Part shown: piece after piece, positions 1-10,396 of the stretch
Layout: the number at the start of each line of letters is the position of its first letter
Position numbering within the stretch: position 1 is the first letter of the stretch
DNA from: Hormiphora californensis
Lineage: Eukaryota; Ctenophora; Tentaculata; Cydippida; Pleurobrachiidae
Assembly: GCA_020137815.1 (NCBI GenBank)
Contig: CM035351.1
Location: 9,329,969-9,393,968, forward strand
DNA length: 64,000 nucleotides
Direction of reading: 5' to 3'
Position numbers and translations under genes: made by a program
Notes under the pieces: generated by a model
What the model was told of the DNA's origin: nothing
Database searches by the model: none
Seen by the model: the letters and a program-made list of their open reading frames with translations, nothing else

Positions 1-381
1 CTCCCTGTCCGGGGTGGGTTGTGTGATGGGGTGATCTGTATTGCCATGCTTCACCACCTCTCAACCAGAGACAGGAGGATCAGATGTCTGGGTAATCTGG
101 CATCCCTTCTCCGCCCCGGTGGGAGGTGTCTGGTGACTGTGTGGGCTCAGGAGCAGCACCTAGACGACGGGGAGGTAGGACGGAGGGAGTTTGCCGCCCA
201 GGATGTCTTTGTGGATTGGCAAAAGAAGCAGAATGCAGCGGAGGCTGAGTTGTTTTACCGATATTATCATGTTTTTAGAGAGGGAGAGTTAGAGGACTTG
301 GTGAGGGAGGTGAAGGGAGTGGAAGTGGAGAGAGTGACTTATGAAAAAGCGAACTGGTGTTGTGTCTTTAGAAGAGCTTAA
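1..381 (+). CDS. ALKBH8: tRNA wobble-uridine methyltransferase (ALKBH8/TRM9 family), C-terminal part
   Basis: The open frame enters the window at base 1 with no start codon, so the gene is 5' partial. It ends at TAA 379-381. The visible 126 residues are the end of an SAM-dependent methyltransferase domain: the segment ICIAMLHHLSTRDRR followed by LLRPGGRCLVTVWAQEQ (motifs post-I and II of the class I fold), then QDVFVDWQ and FYRYYHVFREGELEDLV. This block order and the Y-Y-H-V-F-R-E-G-E-L signature are characteristic of the TRM9/ALKBH8 family, which methylates 5-carboxymethyluridine at the tRNA wobble position. The acidic, variable insert before QDVFV is much shorter here than in vertebrate ALKBH8. 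Whether the upstream part carries the RRM and AlkB domains of ALKBH8 or is a stand-alone TRM9-like enzyme cannot be seen. Confidence 0.85.
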   Translation, partial: LPVRGGLCDGVICIAMLHHLSTRDRRIRCLGNLASLLRPGGRCLVTVWAQEQHLDDGEVGRREFAAQDVFVDWQKKQNAAEAELFYRYYHVFREGELEDLVREVKGVEVERVTYEKANWCCVFRRA

Positions 382-470
382 CTTATTAGCTTTTAGAAAA
401 ACTTAATTTATTATCTTAATTTTATCTGTATACTTTTAATGGGTTATTGGAATTTTTTAGCTCTCCCCAA

Positions 471-488
471 ATGGCATTATGGCACTAA
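471..488 (+). promoter_or_regulatory. Five-codon upstream ORF overlapping the COQ2 start codon
   Basis: An ATG at 471 opens a five-codon frame that stops with TAA at 486-488, seven bases past the presumed COQ2 ATG at 479-481. If transcription starts upstream of 471, this overlapping short ORF could lower initiation at the main start. It is seen in the sequence only; a regulatory role is inference. Confidence 0.3.
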
Positions 489-1799
489 GTCGAGTGGTAT
501 ACCAGGTGGCGAGGACTGGACAATGTTGTTGTGTATCCCACATCCACACTACCCCATCATCTCCTGGACAATGGGATGATATAGTTGGTAAACTGAAACG
601 AACCACTGACCGATATACACGGACCGCTAAACAGAGTTGGAACAATGAGAGAGTGAAGTTTGAGAGGATAAAGCGGGAGAGAACTGGGTACTCGCCACAG
701 CGGTCAACTGCTCTTGGTTTCCTGGACAGGTTCCCAACCATCTCAGAGTTCAATGGATACTTTGATCGTGGTCTCTGGTGGCTTCCCACTGGGGGTGATC
801 TAATGAGGCGTGCCCCTGAGAATGTTAAACCATATCTTCAGCTCAGTAGGGTTGATAAACCTATTGGATCCTGGCTGTTATTTCTCCCTGGAGCATGGGG
901 TATTACCATGGCGTCCTCTCACTTTTCAATACCTCATATTCCCCTACTAGCTGCCTTCGGAGTGGGTAAGAAATGCGTTTAATGAGGTTTTCAGTTCTTT
1001 TCACTGGGTGTATTTTCCTCCTGGATGACCTATAATTGTGATTTCCACCACCCACCAGTAACAACTAACCCCCCCCCCCGCCCTCTCAGGTGCAATTATG
1101 ATGCGAGGTGCGGGTTGTACAGTTAACGATATATGGGATATCGATATTGATAAGAGAGTGGCCCGGACACGAGACCGACCCCTAGCCAGTAATACCCTAT
1201 CTAAACAAGACGCAATCAACTGGTTAATTATCCAACTTGCCTGCTCTTCTCTCATCCTATTCTCCCTCAACAAACCCACTATTGCAGTGGGTATTGCCTC
1301 CCTCGGTCTGGTGGCTATATACCCCAAGATGAAACTACTAACTGACTACCCCCAAGTGGTCCTTGGCTTCACGTTCAATATGGGAGCCATAATGGGGTAT
1401 TCAGCCTACACAGGCAATATCCTGGCTGTTACCCCTCTGGCTCTGTACAGTGCTGGTATTTGTTGGACGATGGTGTATGATACTGTGTATGCCCACCAGG
1501 ACAAGTTAGATGACAGGAAGGTGGGGGTCCGGTCCACCGCTCTGAGGTTTGGAAACCAAACTAAACCCATTCTCAGTAGGTTTGTTAACGGGTTCGGGTG
1601 GTCCCTGTTTATAGCAGGTGTAGCTGCTGGGATGGGTCCCACCTACTACCTAGCTACCTTCATGTCCTCGTGTATGTTAATGAGAGGGCTGCAACTGGTG
1701 GATCTTGATAGACCTCATAGTTGTTGGGAGTTCTTTATCATGAACAAGAATATTGGCATGCTGATCTGGTTGGGTGCTATCATTGGAAACTTTTTGTAA
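479..1799 (+). CDS. COQ2: 4-hydroxybenzoate polyprenyltransferase, mitochondrial (COQ2)
   Basis: Two exons, 479-965 and 1090-1799, join across a 124-bp GT-AG intron in the middle of a glycine codon and give an uninterrupted protein of 398 residues, close to the usual 370-420. The first ~115 residues look like a basic, hydroxylated mitochondrial leader. The UbiA core then starts with LSRVDKPIGSWLLFLPGAW. The first Asp-rich prenyl-diphosphate/Mg motif is in exon 2, within GCTVNDIWDIDIDKRVARTRDRP (broken here as NDIWDIDID), and the second is YDTVYAHQDKLDD. Eight or nine hydrophobic segments follow the UbiA pattern. The enzyme attaches the polyprenyl tail to 4-hydroxybenzoate in the inner mitochondrial membrane, the committed membrane step of ubiquinone synthesis. 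No frameshift is present, unlike the next gene. Confidence 0.95.
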
Positions 1800-1920
1800 T
1801 ATTTGTAGTTTTAATTTGATCTGGTTTTGATAGAATCTTTGTTTTTCTCCCCCCGAAAAATCCCTGTTACCCAGCTTATCCCTAACCCCTCCCTAACCCA
1901 CCATCTATGTCCTATAACCC

Positions 1921-2062
1921 AGCTGTGTGATCTAACCCACCTATCCTCTAGCTAGTGTGTGATATGATCTAACCCATCCCTACATCCCATTATAGCTAGT
2001 GTGTAATATAATGATCTAACCCATCCCTCCATCCCGTTATAGCTAGTGTGTGATATGATCCT
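1921..2062 (+). repeat. Tandem repeat of about 45 bp running into the DDX27 start codon
   Basis: Three or more imperfect copies of a unit containing CTAACCCATCCCT and TATAGCTAGTGTGTGATATG lie directly upstream of the helicase gene. Two upstream copies contain the triplets ATG-ATC-TAA (ATG at 1964 and 2011). The last copy diverges after ATGATC and supplies the presumed start codon ATG-ATC-CTG at 2055. Confidence 0.7.
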
Positions 2063-4338
2063 GTTGGACACTATAGAGGATGGTCAGGAGGTCCCCGACC
2101 TGGAGGAGGGGAGTAGCTGACGAGGAGGAACTCAAAGCAGCCACCTCCAACAAGAACAAGAAGACCAAGGAGAAGGTGAAGTCCCTGCCCAAGAAGGCCA
2201 AGAAACAGAGCGAGTTCGCCACTGATTTCTCCTGGGAGGAGCAGACTAACCTGGAGGTTGAGGAGGAGCGGATTCGAGGAGAAGATGAAGGCTATGAGTA
2301 AGGGTAAAATGAGGTTGCATTATGAGGGTACATCTGCTAAACTGGCGGAGATGGCTGAAGGTAGTTGAGGCACCTGAGATGTCAGATGAAGAGGCGGAAC
2401 CTCTGGGAGCTGGAGAGGAGAAAGAAGAGGGAGGTGAGGAGGTGACTGCTGAGAAGGAGGAAGGAAAGGCTTCCAAGTTCTTTACCGAGGCACCTGAACA
2501 AGACATGAACATCAAGTTCTCAGAAATGAACATCTCAAGGCCGCTACTGAAGAACGTTACAGCGCTAGGGTTTGCCCATCCTACCCCAATACAGGCCTCT
2601 GCTATACCCCTAGCTCTGCTTGGGAAGGATATATGTGCGTGTGCCGTGACAGGGTCTGGTAAAACAGCTGCTTATGTCCTACCCATACTGGAGAGGCTAC
2701 TTTACAAACCTAAAAACTCGGCCTGCTCTCGAGTTCTAATTCTTGTGCCCACCAGAGAACTGGGAATGCAGGTAATAGTGACCCCCAGGCACCATGATAA
2801 CTCTCCCCATTACTCGCTTTATTGTTAGGTCTTACTAAGATATTCTCAGATCCATCTCAGATTAACACGCGTTTCTAACACATATCTACCCCCCCCTCTT
2901 CTAACACATCTACCCCCCCCCCAGGTTGGTTCAGTGATCAGTAAACTCTCCTCTGGTCTCTCCATCAACATGTGTCTGTGTGTGGGTGGAACTGACATCA
3001 AAACCCAGGAATCAAATGTCCGGGCATCTCCTGACATCCTGGTAGCCACCCCTGGTCGTCTAATTGACCTCCTTTACAACACCCCCACCTTCACTCTCGA
3101 TACCATCGAGATATTCGTGATAGATGAGGCTGACAGGTGTCTGGATGAGAACTTCAAGGATCAACTGAACGAGATTGTCAAGATGTGCAGTCCAGGGAGG
3201 ACAGTCAATGTTGTTCTCTGCCACCATGACGGATGAAGTTAAGGAGCTGATATCCCTCTCCCTAAACCAGCCAATCAAGTTGTTCATCAACCGGAACACA
3301 GAGGTAGCATCAGGGTTAACACAAGAGTTTATCAGGAATCAGGAACACCCAGGAGAGCCACAGGATAGCAATAATCTCTGCCCTGGTGTGCAGGACCTTC
3401 AACGAACATGTCATGATCTTTGTACCTACTAAGAAGTTAGCACACGAGTTGAGGATTGTGTTGGGTCTACTAAAGATCAATGTAGATGAGCTGCACGGTA
3501 ACCTGACAATGGCCCAGAGAGTTGAGGCTCTGTCTCTGTTCAAACAGCACAAGACAGATGTGCTAGTTGCCACTGATCTAGCCTCCAGAGGGCTGGATAT
3601 AGACGGTGTAAAGACGGTGAATCAACTATAGTATACCCAATAACGTGAAGCACTACTGTACATCGTGTGGGTAGGACGGCCAGGGCTGGCAAGTTTGGAC
3701 GGTCAGTCACCCTGGCTGGGGAACAAGAGAGGAAACTAATGAAGGATATTGTGAAACAGTCTAAAGGTCCTGTTAAAAGTAGAGGTCATCCCCCCTGAGA
3801 TAGTCACCAAGTATGTCCAGATCTGTACCGGGCTAAAGGACACCGTGTCTGGGTTCCTGAAGCAGGAGTCTGAGGACAAGGCGTGCAGGATAGCCAACAT
3901 GGAGCTGAATAAGGCCCAGAATATGATAACTCATGAAGAGGAGATATTCAGTAGACCAGCCAGGTCGTTCATGCAGAAGGATGGCACCAAGGCTAAGGTG
4001 AAACCCAAGAAGAAGAAGAAGAAGCTGGAGGGAGAGGAGTTTGAGATGATGAAAGAGAGGGACTATATCAAACGAGATGCCAGGAGAGCTGCTAGACCCA
4101 AGAAGATATTGTCTGTAGTTGAGGATGACCATAAGAAGAAGAAGGCGAAGAAGAGGAAGGGAGGGTTTACAGAGGATCTGACCCAGACCAAGAAGGCTAA
4201 ACGAGAGCCCAAGGAGAAGAAGGATAGTAAAGTCTTCAGGGAGTTCAGGAACCGTACAGAGAGAAGAAGATGAGGAAGTCAGGGAAACCAAGTGCCGGGA
4301 GTTTCAAATCTAAGAAGAAATTCAAGAGGAGAAAGTGA
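2055..4338 (+). CDS. DDX27: DEAD-box RNA helicase DDX27 (Drs1 family)
   Basis: Exon 1 runs from the ATG at 2055 to 2771. A 153-bp intron ending in a long C tract separates it from exon 2 at 2925. The protein has an acidic/basic N-terminus, the Q-motif region (FAHPTPIQASAIP), motif I TGSGKT, Ia PTRELG, Ib TPGRLID, motif II as DEADR, SAT as FSATMTDE, then the helicase C-terminal motifs DVLVATDLASRGLD and HRVGRTARAG, and a Lys-rich tail ending KSKKKFKRRK. Order, spacing and tail match Drs1/DDX27, a nucleolar helicase for 60S subunit assembly and 47S rRNA 3' processing. The frame is broken by roughly nine single-base shifts (near 2100, 2295, 2360, 3195, 3345, 3630, 3658, 3770 and 4265), yet homology continues through each. 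The last one moves the end from an in-frame TGA at 4271-4273 to the family-like terminus at 4338. These shifts look like sequence errors, but a decaying copy cannot be excluded from this window alone. Confidence 0.88.
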
Positions 4339-4601
4339 GATCTTTTTAAACTGTTTTTAACGAAGACTGTCTAACTTATTAAACTACCAACAGTGATCAG
4401 TTATTTATTGACAAAGGGTTTATGGTGGCTTGCATTTTTTATGGTGGCTACCACCTGTTTTACATTTAGTGTTTTCTTGATCTCCTTTGACCTTATATCA
4501 ATCAATTCCCTCCCTTGACCCTTCCCATACTTGTCGACCCTTTTAAAACTCCCCTCTCTCCCATATAGCATGTTTTTAAATTTCCTGCTCCGGAACTCAT
4601 C

Positions 4602-5342
4602 ATGGCGTCAGGGACTACTGAAACAGAGACAGCTCTTCCTGGAAGGTATGTGTACCATACTGGATTTCGAATTCTCCAACTCCCCTAAAATCTAGATACC
4701 CCTCTGATACCTGACCCCTCCCGGGAGGGGTCAGGTATCAGACCCTGCATTAACTAAAGGGAGGGGTATCTAGATTTTAGGGGAGTTGGAGAATTCGAAA
4801 TCCAGCTCCCCCAGTCCCCCAATAGGGCCTGATACTAACCAACTAAACCTTCCCTTCCCCAACAGGTAAGACATCCAAGTACCCGGCATACTGCCCTGTC
4901 TATGCATGTGGAAATATCCACTGCCACGACCACCGGGAGAGAGATGAGGATAAAACAAATCGCTCTTACCCCACTGAGGGCTTCGATTACACTTTTACCC
5001 GACTGGTTGAGAAACTTCTTGGGGCCTCCATTGTGTACTACATCATTTTCAAGTGCTGGTACTCCCCTGCCGAGGTATGTCATTTTAATGTTGTATTGTT
5101 GTGTTGTTTGTCAGTTTGTCAGTTTGTTTGTCCGACTCATAGTGCATGGACGTTTCATGGCTATTGTTCATGATAACGGGTAACTATTCCTTCTGTCCTC
5201 CCCAAATCCCCAACTATGTTGTCTATCTCATCAGGCCACTGGTCACGACTGGAATAACTACGAATGGGATGACTGGGAGTTCTACGCTGATGCTAAGGCT
5301 GAGGCTGACCCTTCAAAAGCTAAATTCATGCTGAAAGGCTAG
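4602..5342 (+). CDS. Small single-pass membrane protein, possibly a complex I accessory subunit
   Basis: Three exons are proposed: 4602-4645 (MASGTTETETALPG), about 4866-5074, and 5235-5342. Exon 2 encodes a Cys/His-rich stretch (YCPVYACGNIHCHDH), then LVEKLLGASIVYYIIFKCW, which reads as one membrane helix. Exon 3 adds a Trp- and Asp-rich tail beginning GHDWNNYEWDDWEFY and stops at TAG 5340-5342. A short protein with one helix followed by a G-H-x-x-W acidic tail recalls mitochondrial NADH dehydrogenase beta-subcomplex subunits such as NDUFB2, but I do not recognise it firmly. The exon 1/2 junction is out of frame as written (AG/GTAAG gives a stop), so an indel or a different junction is likely. 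Exons 2 and 3 join in frame. Confidence 0.55.
4660..4805. repeat. 146-bp two-tier perfect inverted repeat in an intron
   Basis: The outer arms 4660-4704 and 4761-4805 are 45-bp perfect inverted copies. Between them, 4705-4740 is a perfect 36-bp palindrome with no spacer, followed by 20 unpaired bases on the right. The repeat begins only 14 bases inside intron 1 of the small membrane-protein gene. No terminal target duplication is obvious. Confidence 0.92.
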
Positions 5343-5577
5343 AATCTCACGTGATTAAATAGACTGTCTGTGTATGAGTGAGAGAGAAAGACTGCCAATT
5401 CTGCTGCACAAGTATGAGAGATAGTTGTGTGTTAAGTTATTGGTTTTTGTTACAACACCCGTATAAGACGCGTTTTAAAGAATTCTAACACTGCTAACAA
5501 TACAACTAATATTTTACATCGTCATTTTCAGTTCATCAATCTATCCGCACCTACAGCTCTATTGAACATTGTTCTTC

Positions 5578-5711
5578 ACACATCCCCTACTCTCTAGAAG
5601 CGTTCTTACCACATCCTCTACTCTCTAGAAGCGTTCTTGCCATATCCTCTACTCTCTAGTTTTGGACGGCCACATCCTCTACTCTCTAGTTTTGGGCAGC
5701 CACATCCTCTA
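5578..5711. repeat. 31-bp tandem repeat, about 4.4 copies, at the 3' end of the GPCR gene
   Basis: Units share CACATCCTCTACTCTCTAG followed by either AAGCGTTCTT or TTTTGGACGG-like endings. The last partial copy overlaps the presumed stop codon of the minus-strand GPCR gene (5709-5711). It sits between two convergent genes. The preceding stretch 5343-5577 shows no gene. Confidence 0.8.
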
Positions 5712-8525
5712 ATTTGTAACTGGTGTAATTGGTCTGGCTAAAGTAGGGTCCATTGCAGCAACTACCCCTCCCGGTCCCGCCATATAGACACTAGCAGTAG
5801 CGGTACTAATAACACTCTTCCTCTTTTTCTGGCTGGGAGCATGGAAGATGGGGTTGAGGACCGCATTAGCAGGGATGAGAACTATAGCCACGACCTCATA
5901 AAACTCCTGAGATATCTCCCTACCAGTGAGACTCAGAACTGTGGCGATGATGATCGGTAACCATGCTAGGAGTTGAGATCCAACTATCAGTGTGACCTTC
6001 TTGGACAGAGCACTGTTCTCCCTAGCCTTTACTGCTCTGAAGGAGGGGTTCACAGGTAGCTGGTCTGGACTTGTATTGGATCGCCACTATGTAGAGATAG
6101 GAGATGGAGAAGGAGAGGATGAGAGCCCCTACCACAGTAGTGTACACCATTTTAACCACCCGAAGAGATCCGTTAGGTTCATTTCCAAAGATGTTGTGGA
6201 TACACAGTGGGGACTGGTTGAAGAATCCTAGCTTGTTGTGTGTTGCAAAGGGGGAGGGTGAGGAGGTGAGGTTGGACAGAGGCCTGCCAGGCTCTCCTCC
6301 CAAGAAAACTTCCTAAACTCATCCCTAGGTCCGAAATATTCAGCTAGCAGCTCCACAAGATCGGTTTTAGTTGCCATCTTCACCATGACATTGTCAGGGA
6401 AGAATACCCGGGACACGAATACATCCTGGAGTTGTTCAACAGGGAGGACCATGAAGCAGTTCCCTGTTATGTTAACCAGGTTGAGGAGGAGTAGACCCAC
6501 TGCCACTCTCCTGGGAGGGAAGTGAGCTAGTAATCTGCTACAGACATGACACCGGACTAGACCCATCACCAGGATAGTGAGGAGAGAGCCATGACAGGAT
6601 AGGGTGAATATCACCCCTGTACTGGTACACACTGTAGGAGCTCCTCCATTGGGTATCGAACATGCAGTACTTGCCGTGATACTGGGCGTGTTTAGTAACA
6701 ATGATGAACAGATACACACCCATCAGCATGTCATAGACACCCAGTTGGAGACATAAGCATGGTATTGAGGACGGAGGAGTGGGCCCAGAACCCCGCACAA
6801 CGCAGTTTCATGACGTGTTTTATGAAGGAGCGCAGGTTCAACCCAAATATGACGAGGACCTAACCCGCACATGTAGTAAGGACAGGTAGCTACTACTGAT
6901 TAGGAATCTTTCATCACTTAGTGTGTCTCGGGAACTGCAGCTTTGACACTCATCAGACAGATCTTTACAAGTCAGGAACTCCATCACAAACCCTAGAACG
7001 GGAGATACTGCCCTCTTCCGTCCATGCAGGAGAACCTGTTCCCACAGTAGAGCTCATCAGCCCCGTTTGGGCAGTCTCTCACTCCATCACATACCTCTAC
7101 ATCGTTTGAGAGTTGGATGGTAGAGTTAGGACTGCACGTGTAGTCGAGTTGAAAATCATTGGTTAGTTTTATGAAGGGGCAGTGCTTGGCAACGTGTGGA
7201 CACCATCTCATACACACTGCCTCCACATCCAACTTTTCCATCCTTTTCTCGAACTGCCGCATTCTATCCATTAGCTCCGTCATACATTGCCTTAAACCAC
7301 TGGTGGCGATACTCTCAGTTTCTGTAGGGCAGCTCCCCTCCTCTCCGTCCTCCCCTCCCCTGTCTTTCTGAATGGTCTTGCAGGCCGCCACACCCCTAGT
7401 AGTCTCACAGTCAAGGTACCGGGAACACACACACTCATCACTCGAATCCAAACAATCAGGTATCCCATCACATACCTGATCTAGGACGATACAACCAATC
7501 CCATCACTACAATAGAATACCTCTACATCTCCCCCACAGTCACACTCATCAGTAGCACAGGAGGAGCGACCATCACAGAGCGCTGACAAGGGCAGTTGAC
7601 ACTCCTCAGCGGTCCTAGAAGCGGTTAGAAAGGGACAACTCCTGGTCGAGTTCAATAACACTTTTAGATCCCTCCTACCGCCTGGCAATTTCATTTTCAT
7701 TTGCTCACACCTTCCTGATCCAGTCAAGGTAAAGACTACTTTCTGCTTTCCTCCATCGCCTCCTAGGTTCTTTATCAGATCGGGAATTATACCGAGGCCG
7801 AGGCCAGAAGAACCATTTTTACCAGGTTGCCCTTTTCCCGAATCCTTCTTCCCTGAATCCTTCTTTCCAGAATCCTTCTTTCCAGAACCCTTGTCCTTGT
7901 TACATCCTTCATCATCATCATCCAATAGATTACTAGTATCAACATTATCATTGGAATCCAACAGATCAGTATCCACTGTACTATTCTGCTTGGTAGGGAG
8001 TTCCGAATCCTCAGCATTGCTTCCACCCGCTCCCTGTGTTACATTTCCCCCGGATAAGGCTCGAGCCCCCTGAGTTTTATTTCCCATAGATTGGACTTCC
8101 TGAGTTTTGTCCCCTTTGATCCCCCCGGTACCGTTTCCCCGAGTTTTGTTTTTATTGTTACCTCCTCCTTTTCCTTTGTTGCTCAGTACAACAGAAATGT
8201 CAATTGAACTATCGTCAGTATTTTCAGCAAGTTTACGGCTTCCCAAGAGTCCTCGAGTTTTGTTCCCTTTCTTTCCATTTCCTGTCCCACCTTCTGCTAA
8301 CTCTAGTAGAGCGGCCAACTGCTCGTCTGAGGCATCTTTCAGCTTCCCACGGAGCTGCTCCTCTGAGGCATCTTTCAGCTTCTCACGGATTTGTTTTCTA
8401 TCCTCTGGTGATAAACCACCTCCTCCACCGGTCCTCTCTCCCTTCCCCTTGTTTCCCCTGCCTCCCCTTCCTCCTTCAAATGCGGGACAACAGACAAGCA
8501 AAAAAATCAGAATTATCCGCAGCAT
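5709..8525 (-). CDS. LDLa-domain rhodopsin-like GPCR (LGR/GRL101-type), frameshifted in the 7TM part
   Basis: An ATG at 8525 opens a 510-codon frame: signal peptide (MLRIILIFLLVCCPAFEGG), a long Gly/Asn/Lys/Asp-rich low-complexity region with GKKDS repeats, then three or four LDL-receptor class A modules recognisable by CDGxxDCxDxSDEC (CDGIPDCLDSSDEC, CDGVRDCPNGADELYC). The frame stops at 6993, but LDLa sequence continues in another frame (VCDGVPD, then CKDLSDEC) and leads into a seven-helix region down to 5709: LQLGVYDMLMGVYLFII (TM2), GVIFTLSCHGSLLTILVMGL (TM3), KVTLIVGSQLLAWLPIIIA (TM6), VLIPANAVLNPIFHA (TM7, NPxxY changed to NPIFH). TM6/TM7 resemble relaxin-type LGR receptors. At least five frame changes occur after 6993 (near 6975, 6860, 6650, 6300 and 6050). 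No leucine-rich repeats are visible, which favours a GRL101-like or simpler LDLa-GPCR. It is either an indel-corrupted gene or a pseudogene in its 3' half. Confidence 0.8.
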
Positions 8526-8593
8526 GTTTGGTGGTCTCTAAAGAATAATAAGTACCCAGCTACATGAGAGTCCAGTTGTTGGGGGGAGTCAAG

Positions 8594-8601
8594 TATTTAT
8601 A
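8594..8601 (-). promoter_or_regulatory. TATA box (TATAAATA) of the LDLa-GPCR gene
   Basis: Read on the minus strand, TATAAATA lies about 70 bp upstream of the ATG at 8525. This predicts a transcription start near 8570 and a 5' leader of about 45 bases. Confidence 0.55.
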
Positions 8602-8890
8602 AAATATAACGTAGCGAACTGCAGATTTAGATAAGTGGATGCATACGAAAACAGCTCTTAATAGGATTTTAGGTGAATCAAGGAATGGTGAGGAATCACA
8701 TGTTGACTCATCTTACTGTGATGTATCAAATGGACCCCCTGATTTTCATAACTTATTATTGCTCCCCGAAATTTAAGTGGTTATCCTGGCAGAATTATGT
8801 AGCCAGTTTCAGCACGCATTAAAAGATTACGTCAAGTGGTGATCGACTGGACACTGTGGTCGGTGGATCGGAGATCTGAAGAATCATATC

Positions 8891-10396
8891 ATGTTCAGTG
8901 CTACAAAAGTACGTGTTTCATGTTTTTCTCCGTTTAATTTCATGTTTAATTTAATTTCATGTTTAATTTCATGTTTGTTGATAAAATGTAACTTTTTATT
9001 AACTCACTTCGTCCAGGCGGCTGGGTTGTTTGAGGGATGTCTGGTGGAGGAAGGGGATGTTATCTTATCAGAATACCTGGCAGCATACAATGAGTTGAAA
9101 AACATCTTTCCCGCCCTTGGAAATGTGAGTGGTATATTACTATATTGTGTTGTTGTCCTATGTAGAGCTGTCTGGCGATTTGGTGCGCTCAGATTTGTTT
9201 TGTTAAAACCCATTTTATGGGGGTCTAGCTAGGTAGGAAGCGTAGATGGGGCTGGCGGCGCCAGACAGATGTAGAGCGAATGTCCTTATACAATTTTAGC
9301 TATATTGGTGGGTCCCAGCTAAATATAAAACATATTTATTATTCCAGGTGTTTGGTTTTGTCTCCCAAGAGATTACAGCTAAGATTGGTATCCTAGAGGG
9401 ATTTCTAAATTCTCACCCTGACAACTACTGTACTGTACGTGGCATGATGGAGTTTGAAATGAGAACATGTGTCATTTCAGGTGGATAGGGAGAACGGGTG
9501 TAGGACTTTGCTGAGACTTCACAGGGCACTAGGTATATTCAACATGCCTCTCTTTCTCTCGAATTCTGAATAAATCAGAAAGGAAATCATGGATGTCCTT
9601 CGTCAAACTAGCACTGACCCCTTCTCTATTTTGTTCAGAGTTTGTTACCAAGTTTCTCCAAGTCCTGACAACGGATTCAAATGAAAGTCTCAGAGACCCG
9701 GTCAGACACTCATACCGGTGAGCTATTATGGCAGATTAGTATTTAGCCTCAACTCTCTGAAAGAAATATCAGATACCTATTTTTAGCTAGATATCTTTTT
9801 GAGCAGTCGCGTGATTCCTATCTTATTTCACTATCTGATCTTATTTCTTTACTATTTAAACCCCGTTTATTTCCTAGTCTTTACTTTTTGTTTTATAATT
9901 TTTCAGTCCCGCGTGTAGTTTTTCAACTTTTTACTATTTCACTAAATTAGCTTAGCTTTAGAATTTTCCAGTAATTTTTATTTTACGATTGGTATGTGTA
10001 CAGTTTTTCTAACATGTATATTCCGTATATTATAGCCTGAAGATGGTGCTGTGCGCCGAAATTGATAGCGTTATTCTACAATAAAATCTACGTCTACTCA
10101 TTTGTCCAGCCGGAAGGAGAAAACAAAACTTCCTCACCTATTTTCCTTCTTACAAGGAAATCCAATTTCAATTTACCAAATTGTGTTCCATTTTCAGGGA
10201 TACACTGGCAGTTCACCATTCCTGGTTAGTACGTCAGACGGTGGGGGCAGCATTGCACACCCTACCCTCTCGGTCTACTCTTCTGAGGAATATCGAGGGA
10301 ACTGATGATCTCTCTTGTCTGGTGTATTTTACCCGCACTGTCCATGACACTGTTCAGAGTTTGTTCAAACAACACCACTTGTTGGATCTTCAATAA
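8891..10396 (+). CDS. CPTP: Ceramide-1-phosphate transfer protein (GLTP domain)
   Basis: Five exons: 8891-8908, 9017-9124, 9348-9532, 9639-9717 and 10198-10396. The protein reads CLVEEGDVILSEYLAAYNEL, then FPALGNVFGFVSQEITAKIG, then GCRTLLRLHRAL and EFVTKFLQVL, and ends HHLLDLQ. This matches the two-layer all-helical glycolipid-transfer fold in the CPTP (GLTPD1) branch. The D-x-x-x-x-x-N/K headgroup region and the C-R-x-x-x-R-L-H-R helix that binds phosphate are present, as is the HSLLDL-like C-terminus. CPTP moves ceramide-1-phosphate between trans-Golgi and plasma membranes. One frameshift is needed in exon 3 near 9480 (ISG to DRENGC), where the text reads GGTGGATAGG. Length after correction is about 195 residues, close to the family's 214. 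Exon 1 codes only six residues. Confidence 0.9.

Noticed and set aside
2055-4338. DDX27 as a pseudogene
   Set aside because: The shifts are single-base, conserved motifs on both sides are intact, and several other single-copy genes in the window show the same pattern; sequence error is the simpler reading, though not proven.
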